Positions 7,287 to 14,644 of a stretch of 37,211 nucleotides of DNA are shown piece by piece. The stretch's first letter is position 1; the number at the start of each line of letters is the position of its first letter. The translations under genes and the position numbers were made by a program. The stretch is taken from positions 1 to 37,211 of the forward strand of contig JAAUQZ010000018.1 of the NCBI GenBank assembly GCA_012033355.1. The letters run 5' to 3'. This DNA comes from Leptolyngbyaceae cyanobacterium RM1_406_9. GTDB lineage: Bacteria; Cyanobacteriota; Cyanobacteriia; Elainellales; Elainellaceae. The notes under the pieces were generated by a model. It was not told the DNA's origin and searched no databases. It was given only the letters and a program-made list of their open reading frames with translations.

Positions 7287-7499
7287 GGTTTCCTCTCTTG
7301 AAAAGGGACGGCTATGCTAACGACAGGCTGAAACGTGCGTATCGGTGATGGGTGATAAGCTACATCACTGACGTAAAGAATTAGGGAGAAAATTGGGAAG
7401 AAATCGGAAAGAAGCCCAAATGTCCTCAAATCCCTGATACTGAAGAAATCTCATCCTTCCACCGTTTTTGTCTGCCTCACTCGCATTTCTTGCAAAGCT

Positions 7500-8204
7500 A
7501 TGACTGACCTTGATTTGCTCATCTTGACGGTCTACATCATCACGGTTGTGTATGTGCTGTATCAGGCAATCAACACATTGGATGACCAGACGACTTTTCA
7601 CTTTGATCGCAATGAACTCGATCGGGTGTTGGAGGAGCAAGAGTTAAAGGATGTGATCAGTCTCAATTTTAGATTTGAAGATCGCTACAAATTTGAGGAG
7701 CAGCCTACAAAACTATCACTGTCGCTGGAAAATAAATCTGCTGATAGGTCTTTTGAGGTGGATTGGGATCATAGCTCGTTAACAGATTTTGAAGGAAGAT
7801 CACGCCGAGCTATCCGCCTCACCCCCGACAAGCGCTTCAATCTTCCTGGATATCTGGCATTTAGCACTGTGCCACCTGGCAAAACCTTGAAAGAGGACTT
7901 TACGGCTGAAGATACGCTCAAAATGAATATCGATGGCAGCCTTGAATCTGCTTCTCCGATCGTCGATATTTTGGGGATCGAAGCAGGCAGCAAGAAACCT
8001 AATAAGAGAGGGGAGCAATTAAAGAAGCTCTACGCCAATTTCATGGAGCGCAAGGAAGATCTTCGGTTTTCGGCGCGAATAATCGTGAAGATGAGTGATT
8101 TGGTAGATGGGGGAAAGGGCGATCGCACCTACGTCTTGCCCTGCAATTTTGTCATCAAAAAGGTGCCTTGGTCAGACGCTCTCCCCTTTAACCCCAAGAA
8201 ATAG
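7500..8204 (+). CDS. Conserved-looking membrane-anchored protein of unknown function
   Basis: 234 residues that I cannot assign to a family. A single N-terminal transmembrane segment (about 5-26, LLILTVYIITVVYVLYQAI) is followed by a soluble domain that is probably cytoplasmic or membrane-associated. That domain is rich in charged residues, with alternating hydrophobic strands (KLSLSLENKSADRSFEVDWD; RFSARIIVKM) suggesting a beta-rich fold. There are no recognisable catalytic motifs and only one cysteine, near the C-terminus (YVLPCNFVIKK). It is divergent from the binding-protein gene, sharing a 213-base gap, and no Shine-Dalgarno is visible. Protein-like composition and length support a real gene. 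Confidence 0.75.
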   Translation: MTDLDLLILTVYIITVVYVLYQAINTLDDQTTFHFDRNELDRVLEEQELKDVISLNFRFEDRYKFEEQPTKLSLSLENKSADRSFEVDWDHSSLTDFEGRSRRAIRLTPDKRFNLPGYLAFSTVPPGKTLKEDFTAEDTLKMNIDGSLESASPIVDILGIEAGSKKPNKRGEQLKKLYANFMERKEDLRFSARIIVKMSDLVDGGKGDRTYVLPCNFVIKKVPWSDALPFNPKK

Positions 8205-8337
8205 CCAGCCTTACCAACTCGCATTTCTCTGAAAGAGGCAATTCCTTGCGTTTTCAGAGGCAAATTTGCTGAGCCCCTTCAGGCACCTCCAAATCGGTGC
8301 TTACAGCAGTTTTCATTTATGTAAACCACAATTCCCT

Positions 8338-8365
8338 GTAAGGGCGACCGTCCGGTCGCCCTTAC
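8338..8365. repeat. Perfect 28-bp palindrome (13-bp arms)
   Basis: Arms GTAAGGGCGACCG and its exact complement are separated by two bases. It lies after the stop of the unknown membrane protein and ahead of the lrp-like promoter, and belongs to the dispersed palindromes of this genome. It could also stabilise or end the upstream transcript, although there is no T-run. Confidence 0.88.
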
Positions 8366-8392
8366 TGTGGCTTACCCATTCGAGAATAGCTG

Positions 8393-8478
8393 TAAGTTTA
8401 ATTTGCTTATCAATGCGCTTGACAAACTTAATAAAAATCGATTTAAATACTGTACAAACCTAATAAAGCTAAGTTTGT
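8393..8478 (+). promoter_or_regulatory. Promoter with four TAAGTTTGT-like half-sites before the Lrp-family gene
   Basis: TTGACA at 8419-8424 can serve as a -35 box, with AT-rich -10 candidates around 8442-8449. Half-sites: TAAGTTTAA at 8393, ACAAACTTA at 8422-8430, ACAAACCTA at 8454-8462 (one mismatch) and TAAGTTTGT at 8470-8478. The first and last of these three forms make a perfect 9-bp inverted repeat. The two middle copies extend to 14 bases (ACAAACxTAATAAA) spaced 32 bp, about three helical turns. Multiple phased sites around the promoter fit autoregulation by an Lrp-type protein, which wraps DNA; this is inference. Confidence 0.6.
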
Positions 8479-8962
8479 GAGCATAAATTCAGTAGATTGC
8501 AAGGTCTTGCAAAATCTCATGACTCAAGGACGGATTACTTGGTCAGAGCTAGCTGGAATTCTGGAACTCTCTGCTCCTGCAACGGCTGAGCGAGTTCGCC
8601 GTCTTGAAGAGCGCAAAATCATCAAAGGATATACGGCCCTAATTGATCCTGAGGCTGTCGGCTGTGAGCTAACTGCATTTATCGCAGTGACGCTGGAGCG
8701 ACCAGAGCATCGAGCTGCTTTTTTACAGCGAGTACAGGAATTGGCAGAGATTCAGGAATGCCATCACGTCACTGGAGAAGACGACTATTTGCTGAAAGTG
8801 CGATGTCGTAACACAAAAGACTTGGAGCAATTAGTCAGCGAAAACCTAAAAGGGCTACCCGGCATTTTGCGAACTCGAACCACCATCGTGCTTTCAACAA
8901 CTAAGGAAACTCCTATTTTGCCTCTACAGTCTCCAGCCGATTCAGAAATGGTTAAAGAGTAG
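8477..8962 (+). CDS. Lrp/AsnC-family transcriptional regulator
   Basis: 161 residues from a GTG start. An N-terminal helix-turn-helix (about 5-52: VDCKVLQNLMTQGRITWSE, then LSAPATAERVRRLEERKIIKGY) is followed by the RAM/AsnC ligand domain, with ITGEDDYLLKV-type motif HVTGEDDYLLKVRC and a family-like C-terminal strand. Lrp proteins form octamers or dimers that sense amino acids and regulate transport or metabolism. The gene next downstream is a LysE-type amino-acid exporter, so regulation of that exporter is plausible. Four repeated half-sites upstream suggest autoregulation. The GTG overlaps the last half-site, so bound protein would cover the start region. Family assignment is secure; ligand and regulon are not known. 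Confidence 0.93.
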   Translation: MSINSVDCKVLQNLMTQGRITWSELAGILELSAPATAERVRRLEERKIIKGYTALIDPEAVGCELTAFIAVTLERPEHRAAFLQRVQELAEIQECHHVTGEDDYLLKVRCRNTKDLEQLVSENLKGLPGILRTRTTIVLSTTKETPILPLQSPADSEMVKE

Positions 8963-9012
8963 TTCCCCAATACAGGGTGAGTAACCCAAATTCTGGAAAT
9001 TTTGTTTTTCGT

Positions 9013-9066
9013 GGGATGGGCATCTCACCTGCTTAATCTGAACGGGCAAGATGCCCATCCCAAAAG
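9013..9066. repeat. Dispersed palindrome GGGATGGGCATCT ... AGATGCCCATCCC
   Basis: Perfect 13-bp arms lie at 9013-9025 and 9049-9061. The right-hand portion (9029-9066) recurs almost identically at 21778-21815, and the outer arm recurs inverted at 30206-30229. It is between the regulator and the LysE exporter. Confidence 0.9.
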
Positions 9067-9108
9067 AGTTTTAAAGAGACATATGCATCATTGAGGAGAC
9101 TTTTAAGG

Positions 9109-9723
9109 ATGGACATTGGCTTTTTAGGACGAGGACTAATCCTCGGTTTCTCGATCGCTGCACCAGTGGGGCCAATTGGTGTACTATGCATACGCCGCAC
9201 CTTAACTGAGGGACTTGCCTCTGGATTTCTCTCAGGGTTAGGCGCTGCGACTGCGGATGCGATATATGGGTGCATTGCTGGATTTGGGTTAACATTTGTA
9301 GCTGACCTGCTGGTTGAACAAACGCTGTGGATTCGGCTGATTGGGGGCTTATTTCTCTGCTATTTGGGAGTGAAAACCATTTTATCTAAGCCTGCTGAAG
9401 CAGCTATTTCGGGTAAGTCACGCAGTCTTTTTACGGCCTACGCTTCAACAGTTGTATTGACGCTAACCAATCCTGCTACTATTCTTTCGTTTGCAGCAGT
9501 GTTTGCAGGTTTAGGGTTAGCTAGCGCTGGCGGGAACTATGCGGCGGCGGGAACTTTGGTGTTAGGGGTGTTTCTAGGATCAGCGCTGTGGTGGTGTTTG
9601 CTGAGTGGAGGGGTCAGTGTGTTGCGACGACGGTTTAACGCAGAGGGTTTGCAATGGTTAAACAGAATTTCGGGTGCAATTTTGCTGGCGTTTGGTGCGA
9701 TCGCCCTCAGCTTGAGAGGATGA
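9109..9723 (+). CDS. LysE/RhtB-family amino-acid exporter
   Basis: 204 residues from the ATG at 9109, chosen over an in-frame TTG at 9091 because GAGGAGAC lies 8 nt before it. LysE-family proteins are small six-helix permeases exporting amino acids. The N-terminal GRGLILGFSIAAPVGPIG is the characteristic helix-1 motif with APVGPIG, followed by CIRRTLTEGLASGFLSGLG and ATADAIYGCIAGFG. A mid-protein VVLTLTNPATILSFAAVFAG carries the conserved TNP. Length is typical. The Lrp-family regulator immediately upstream parallels the known pairing of regulators with amino-acid exporters. A palindromic repeat separates the two, so an independent promoter is possible. The exported amino acid cannot be told. 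Confidence 0.93.
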   Translation: MDIGFLGRGLILGFSIAAPVGPIGVLCIRRTLTEGLASGFLSGLGAATADAIYGCIAGFGLTFVADLLVEQTLWIRLIGGLFLCYLGVKTILSKPAEAAISGKSRSLFTAYASTVVLTLTNPATILSFAAVFAGLGLASAGGNYAAAGTLVLGVFLGSALWWCLLSGGVSVLRRRFNAEGLQWLNRISGAILLAFGAIALSLRG

Positions 9724-9741
9724 AATAACAGTTTTTAGAAT

Positions 9742-10911
9742 ATGGTTAAACCCCTGCGTCAACTCATTCTAAAAATAGCGCTTGGGCTATATCTGTTTTT
9801 GGCACTTGGCTCAACCTCAGTGGCCTATGCGCTACCAATGCTGCCGCTTGCTCAGGCTGGGTCAATAGAGAGCCTACAGCAGCAGCGACAGCAGATTGAG
9901 CAAGAGCGAGATGACATCCAGAGGGAGCGCGATCGCCTGCAAAACCTGGAGCAATCGGCTCAAGATCGGCTGGGGGGTTTACAAAATACTATTCGCGCTA
10001 CCGCTGCCCAGATTCAACAAAACGAAGCGCAGATTAGATCTGCCACTGAGAATCTAAAGAAATTGCAGGCAGAATTGGCGATCGCCGAAAAAGGCTTTCA
10101 AGCCAAGCAAGTTGGCACCGTCGCCCGACTCCGTTTCTTGCAGCGGCAGCAGGGCGGTCAGGGTTGGGCAGTCTTGCTGCAAAGCAACAATCTCAACGAA
10201 TTTCTCGATCGCCGCCGTCAACTCAAGCTCGTCTATCAAGCCGATCGCAAAATTCTGGCTAACCTACAGGCGCAATTTAACGACCTGAACCAGCGCAAAC
10301 GCACGATTGAGCGCCAAAAAAACGACATCGCCCTGATGACCCAACAGCTTCTCGCTCAAAAAGCTCAGTTTGAAGCCCAGGCAAAAATTCAACAAGACCT
10401 GATTGGTCGTCTGCGCCAAGACCGCAACGCCCTGGAAGAGGCAGAATCGCAGCTAGAACGAGACTCTGCCACGATCGCTGTGATGATTCGGCAGAGACTT
10501 TCCATTCCAGGGCCAGTCATTCGGGGAACCGGGCAGTTTATCTATCCGCTGGTTGGCATTGTCACCAGCAACTTTGGCTGGCGCATTCACCCGATTCTGG
10601 GCTATCGCCGCTTTCACGCCGGAGTTGACTTTGGCGCAAGTCACGGTAGCACGATTCAAGCCGCTGATGCAGGCGTGGTGATTTTTTCAGGCTGGTATGG
10701 CGGCTATGGCAACGCGGTAGTCATTAGTCACGGCGGCAGCTTAACGACCCTTTATGCTCATGCCAGTGAACTTTATGTCAGTCAAGGTCAAACCGTCCAG
10801 CAAGGACAGGCGATCGCCGCTGTTGGCTCCACCGGATTCTCGACTGGCCCGCACCTGCATTTTGAAGTCCGGCAAAACGGCGAACCCGTCAACCCTCTAG
10901 AGTTTCTCTAA
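9742..10911 (+). CDS. EnvC-like M23 peptidase / murein hydrolase activator
   Basis: 389 residues. A hydrophobic N-terminal signal (about 10-30, LALGLYLFLALGSTSVAYA region) targets the periplasm. A long coiled coil (about 43-240, rich in Q, E, R and L) is followed by a LytM domain (about 265-389). The metal-site residues are present: H292 and D296 in HAGVDFG, and H371/H373 in GPHLHFE. With these intact it may be a true endopeptidase and not only an activator of amidases, as E. coli EnvC is. It starts 18 nt after the LysE stop, so co-transcription is possible. The likely role is cell-wall splitting at division. Confidence 0.92.
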   Translation: MVKPLRQLILKIALGLYLFLALGSTSVAYALPMLPLAQAGSIESLQQQRQQIEQERDDIQRERDRLQNLEQSAQDRLGGLQNTIRATAAQIQQNEAQIRSATENLKKLQAELAIAEKGFQAKQVGTVARLRFLQRQQGGQGWAVLLQSNNLNEFLDRRRQLKLVYQADRKILANLQAQFNDLNQRKRTIERQKNDIALMTQQLLAQKAQFEAQAKIQQDLIGRLRQDRNALEEAESQLERDSATIAVMIRQRLSIPGPVIRGTGQFIYPLVGIVTSNFGWRIHPILGYRRFHAGVDFGASHGSTIQAADAGVVIFSGWYGGYGNAVVISHGGSLTTLYAHASELYVSQGQTVQQGQAIAAVGSTGFSTGPHLHFEVRQNGEPVNPLEFL

Positions 10912-11059
10912 AAACTTCATTCGAGCAGCGCCATCAAAGCAGTACACTGCACAAAACACGCTAGTTTGTCACGTTAGACTGGGGAATAATTCCGTTACAG
11001 CTTAGACCTGTGTTGTTTCTGCTACAAACTTCGCGGCTTGCCTAATTTCAAGGTCTGCA

Positions 11060-12187
11060 ATGCCCAAAATTGTTTCTGTTCATTCCTTTCGGCACGGCAC
11101 AGGTAAATCTAACCTGGCTGCTAACCTGGTAGTCAGCATCGCACAGCAAGGACAGCGAGTTGGCATCATCGATACAGACGTGCAGGCTTCTGGAGTTCAT
11201 ACGCTGTTTGGGTTAGATGAAGACCAGGCAGATCGCGTCCTTAACTACTATCTTTGGAGCGACACAGAAATTCAACCGACAGCCCATTCCTTTAACCCTC
11301 TGCTCAAGATCGACCAGGGAGAAGTGGCCGTCATGGGGAGAGGCACTTGCTTAACTCCCTCTAACATCAAAATCAGTGAGATGGCTCAACTGCTGAGAGA
11401 AGGCTACGATACCAGCACTTTAAGTCAGGGGCTATTTGAGCTAAGCCGCCGTCTTGAGCTTGACTATTTGCTGATTGATACCAATCCTGGCTTAAGCGAA
11501 GATACACTACTGGCGATCGCCCTTTCCGACGTGTTGGTGCTAGTGCTGTGTTTAGATCAGCAGAACTTTCAGGGCATTGCTTTGACCCTGGATGTAGCTC
11601 GCAAGCTAGGGGTTCCCCAAATTTTGCTAGTTGCCAATCAGGTTTTGCCTGAATATTTGCAGGACGAAGTTAAACAGCAGCTTGAAGCAGCTTATGGTCA
11701 TCCGGTTGCAGGCGTTTTGCCGTTTTCTCAAGAATTGCTGACCTTAGCCAGCAATGATGTCTTTTGCCTGCGATATCCCGACCATTCCTTAAGTCAAATT
11801 GTTCGAGCGATCGCCAAGCAGATTACTAATATTGGCGTAACCAGACGCGCAGATGCCATGCAAGCTTGGCTCACCGCACCGACCTCTGCCCACACCTCCG
11901 AGCCTGGCATTTCAATGTTTGACCTGCTGCTGTTGCCCGACATTGAGCGACAGCTAGTGAATTGGATCATCCGTCGGGGTAAAGCAACCGTAATAGATTG
12001 TGTTAGCCATACTGGACAAAGCAAAGCGACCATTGAAAAAATTCTGGAAAAACTGGTAGAGCAAGGACTACTGCAATTCAGCCAGGTTGCAGATGACAAA
12101 TATTACCAACCCCAACTCAATTCAGAAAAACAGCGGTTACTCCCCGACCACATTTGGGAAGCCTTAAGAGACACCCCCCCTGAGTAG
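11060..12187 (+). CDS. MinD/ParA-type P-loop ATPase with C-terminal winged-helix-like segment
   Basis: 375 residues. Residues 1-260 form a MinD/ParA/Mrp-type ATPase: deviant Walker A SFRHGTGKSN (9-18), switch I DTDVQASG, Walker B LLIDTNPGLSEDTLLA, and a late LVANQVLPE strand. The signature lysine that opens the classic KGGxGKT motif is Arg11 here. After about residue 290, DIERQLVNWIIRRGKATVIDC and KATIEKILEKLVEQGLLQF look like a winged helix, which would make this a DNA- or protein-binding ATPase. It lacks an obvious amphipathic C-terminal membrane helix and so is not the division-site MinD. It is 148 nt from the transcarbamylase gene downstream. Function unknown: partitioning, regulatory and positioning roles are all open. 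Confidence 0.85.
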   Translation: MPKIVSVHSFRHGTGKSNLAANLVVSIAQQGQRVGIIDTDVQASGVHTLFGLDEDQADRVLNYYLWSDTEIQPTAHSFNPLLKIDQGEVAVMGRGTCLTPSNIKISEMAQLLREGYDTSTLSQGLFELSRRLELDYLLIDTNPGLSEDTLLAIALSDVLVLVLCLDQQNFQGIALTLDVARKLGVPQILLVANQVLPEYLQDEVKQQLEAAYGHPVAGVLPFSQELLTLASNDVFCLRYPDHSLSQIVRAIAKQITNIGVTRRADAMQAWLTAPTSAHTSEPGISMFDLLLLPDIERQLVNWIIRRGKATVIDCVSHTGQSKATIEKILEKLVEQGLLQFSQVADDKYYQPQLNSEKQRLLPDHIWEALRDTPPE

Positions 12188-12335
12188 CCCCCCTCGAATT
12201 AACGCCGAAATTTGATCTGGTTCTCTAAATCTCATTCCGCAGCGATTTTCCGCTCCAGAAATGAAATTTTCAAACCGTGACTTGCTGCGTGGAAAGTCGA
12301 GGGTGGCAGCTTGGTCTTGAACTGGAGAATCCGCA

Positions 12336-13277
12336 ATGGTAAAACACTTTCTGAGTTTGATGGACTGGTCTACCCCCGATTTGGAGGAATTGCTAGACAA
12401 AGCCACTTTTCTCAAACGAGAGCACTTCAGCACAGGACATCCGCCCGTGATGCGCGGTAAGACTTTGGCCTTGGTTTTCCAAAAACCATCTCTGCGAACC
12501 CGCGTCAGTTTTGAGATCGCTATCCAGCAGTTGGGTGGACACGCGCTCTATCTTTGCAAGGACGATGTGGATATGGGCGATCGCGAATCCATTGCCGATG
12601 TGGTGCGAGTTTTGGGTGAATACGTTCACAGCATTGCAGCGCGAGTTAGCGACCATAACAATCTGCTGGAAATGGCTACCTGGTCGCCTGTTCCTGTGAT
12701 CAATGCGCTGACGAAACATAACCACCCCTGTCAGGCAATGGCTGATGTACTGACGATTCAAGAAGAGTTAGGGCAGTTGGCAGGGCTGAAGGTGGTTTAC
12801 TTAGGTTCCAGCAATCAAGATACCGCCCGTTCCCTGCTGTTTGCGGCGGTCAAGTTTGGCTTTCAGCTAATTCTCAGTAGTCCCGAAGGCTTTTGGATAG
12901 AAGCAGAAACGATCGACATGGCACGGGCGATCGCAGGAGAGCAAGTCGTTCAGTGTGTTTCAAACCCTACCGAAGCAGTTCAGGAAGTAGACGTAATCTA
13001 CACTGACTCCTGGGAGGGTATGGGGATGTGGGAGAAGGTAAGCGATACCGAAGCAACCCGTCGATTACATCTCTTTAGTCCTTATCAGGTCAACGAAAGC
13101 TTAATGGCTCACGCACCCAAAGCTCTCATCATGCACTGTATGCCAGCCAACCGAGGGCAAGAAATTTCTGATGCCGCCGCAGATGGAATACAGTCCAGAC
13201 TATTGCAGCAAGCCCAGAACCGAGTACACGTGCAAAAGGCGATTCTCCTGCATTTAGTAGGCTGTGCTGCTGCGTGA
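12336..13277 (+). CDS. argF: Ornithine carbamoyltransferase homologue with altered ornithine-site motifs
   Basis: 313 residues, normal OTC length. OTC makes citrulline from ornithine and carbamoyl phosphate. The carbamoyl-phosphate site is intact: SLRTR (52-56), HPCQ (130-133) and HC.P as HCMP (268-271), followed by PANRG. The ornithine side departs from the norm: the family GDxxNNVxNS is GSSNQDTARS (157-166) and the DxWxSMG loop is DSWEGMG (224-230), so the serine contacting ornithine is glycine. The core still resembles bacterial OTC (ALVFQKPSLRTRVSFE; SPYQVNESLM). It could be a divergent OTC or a transcarbamylase for another amine. Its stop overlaps the next gene's GTG by four bases, so the two are translationally coupled. 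Family membership is secure; the name argF is provisional. Confidence 0.8.
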   Translation: MVKHFLSLMDWSTPDLEELLDKATFLKREHFSTGHPPVMRGKTLALVFQKPSLRTRVSFEIAIQQLGGHALYLCKDDVDMGDRESIADVVRVLGEYVHSIAARVSDHNNLLEMATWSPVPVINALTKHNHPCQAMADVLTIQEELGQLAGLKVVYLGSSNQDTARSLLFAAVKFGFQLILSSPEGFWIEAETIDMARAIAGEQVVQCVSNPTEAVQEVDVIYTDSWEGMGMWEKVSDTEATRRLHLFSPYQVNESLMAHAPKALIMHCMPANRGQEISDAAADGIQSRLLQQAQNRVHVQKAILLHLVGCAAA

Positions 13278-14584
13278 GAAAAGAAGAGACATACCTTGTC
13301 GTAACGCTTTGGCTGCTGCTGTTGAGTAATGCTTTGGCCTGTCAGGTGTCTGATGTGGTCGCCGTGAGCGGTTTTTTGAGCAGCGTTGGAGTCAACCAAA
13401 TCTTGGTGGTTTGGCTGGTAGATATGCTGCTCACAATTCTGATTACAGGTTTGCAATCCCTGATCGTCGATCGGTTTAACCGCGTCAATTTGATGGGCTG
13501 GATGAGCTGTGGCTATGTGCTAATGCTGGTGGTTTTGAGGGTGTTGTTTAGCCTTCAAGCACCGGGTTGGCTCAACTATTCGCTGCTCTATTTGCTAGCT
13601 GAACAGCAGTTGCTTTTCTTTCCGCTGATGTTTTGGATTCTGGCAAACGATCTGTTTGACATGGCGCAAACCAAGCGTTTATTTCCGCTGATTGCTACAG
13701 GTAGCTTTGTCGGGCAGATTTTGGGGTTGGGATTAGCGGCGATCGCCCCCACCCTCCTCTCCCGACTTCAGCTAGAGCCAGAAGAATTACTCAGTTTGAA
13801 CGCACTGGTTTATTTAGCTGCTTTTCTGTTAATTCAAACCAGGTTGAAAGGCATCAAATTCAGACAAATGACTCAGAAACAAGAGTCAGCGATCGCCGCC
13901 TTAACAGAAGCCTGGAGCTTTGTTCGAGAAGTCTCCTCCTTCCGTTACTTAACAATCTCGATTTTGGCAATTAATGTTTGTCTGACTGTATTTGAATTTC
14001 ACTTTTTGGCTGTCTCCAATCAAGTCTTTAAAGCCGCTGAAGGCTATCAGCAATTTTACAGCTTATATCGTTTAGGACTCACCCTCACGGCGTTCGGTAT
14101 TCAGTGCTTTTTCACAAGCTTTTTCATTAAGATAACAGGCTTAAAAAATGCGTTTATAGCGCTGCCGCTGGCTCAGCTATTTGGCACCTTATCCATGATA
14201 ATCTTTCCTGGAATTGTGGGGGGAGTCGGCGGTTTTTCTTTGTCTAAACTTACTCAATCTACAATTGATGAATCTGCCCGCAAGTCCTTTCAAGCGCTTG
14301 TGCCAGAGGAGCGTCGGGGTAGAGTCAGTATGTTTATGGATAGCTATCTGTTTGCAATAGGTACTGTTATTGGCTGTTTGGCTACAGGTGTAGTTGTGCT
14401 GCTCGGAAACCAATTTAATATTTCGACTTATTTTTATGTTTATTTATGTATTGGACTAATTGCTTGTGGAGTGGCGATCGCCGCCATTTTCAAAATGCGA
14501 ACCGTTTACGAGCAAAGCCTATTTAACTGGCGGTTGAAACGGCGGCAGCGAGGCAAAGCCATTTTAGACAAACTGAATCTTTGA
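13274..14584 (+). CDS. Multi-pass membrane transporter, Npt/TlcC nucleotide-transporter-like (MFS-related)
   Basis: 436 residues with about 11-12 hydrophobic helices. The segment FWILANDLFDMAQTKRLFPLIATGSFVGQILG is reported here by its ends: FWILANDLFD and RLFPLIATGSFVGQ resemble the Npt1/TlcC nucleotide-transporter clan found in many cyanobacteria and rickettsiae. The tail is strongly basic (RRQRGKAILDKLNL region). The GTG start at 13274 overlaps the TGA of the transcarbamylase homologue (GTGA), which shows coupled expression and suggests the carrier moves a substrate or product related to that enzyme. Bacterial members of unknown substrate are common, so ATP/ADP exchange should not be assumed. 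No Shine-Dalgarno is needed if ribosomes re-initiate. Confidence 0.75.
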   Translation: MRKEETYLVVTLWLLLLSNALACQVSDVVAVSGFLSSVGVNQILVVWLVDMLLTILITGLQSLIVDRFNRVNLMGWMSCGYVLMLVVLRVLFSLQAPGWLNYSLLYLLAEQQLLFFPLMFWILANDLFDMAQTKRLFPLIATGSFVGQILGLGLAAIAPTLLSRLQLEPEELLSLNALVYLAAFLLIQTRLKGIKFRQMTQKQESAIAALTEAWSFVREVSSFRYLTISILAINVCLTVFEFHFLAVSNQVFKAAEGYQQFYSLYRLGLTLTAFGIQCFFTSFFIKITGLKNAFIALPLAQLFGTLSMIIFPGIVGGVGGFSLSKLTQSTIDESARKSFQALVPEERRGRVSMFMDSYLFAIGTVIGCLATGVVVLLGNQFNISTYFYVYLCIGLIACGVAIAAIFKMRTVYEQSLFNWRLKRRQRGKAILDKLNL

Positions 14585-14644
14585 GACTGAATTTTTGAAA
14601 GTTGCTACTCAAACGACTGAGAGATCTACCACAAATCAGGAAAC

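Noticed and set aside
7287-7499. Guanidine (ykkC) or purine riboswitch upstream of the binding-protein gene
   Set aside because: I searched by eye for the conserved ykkC and purine-aptamer cores on the minus strand and found none. A covariance search would be decisive.
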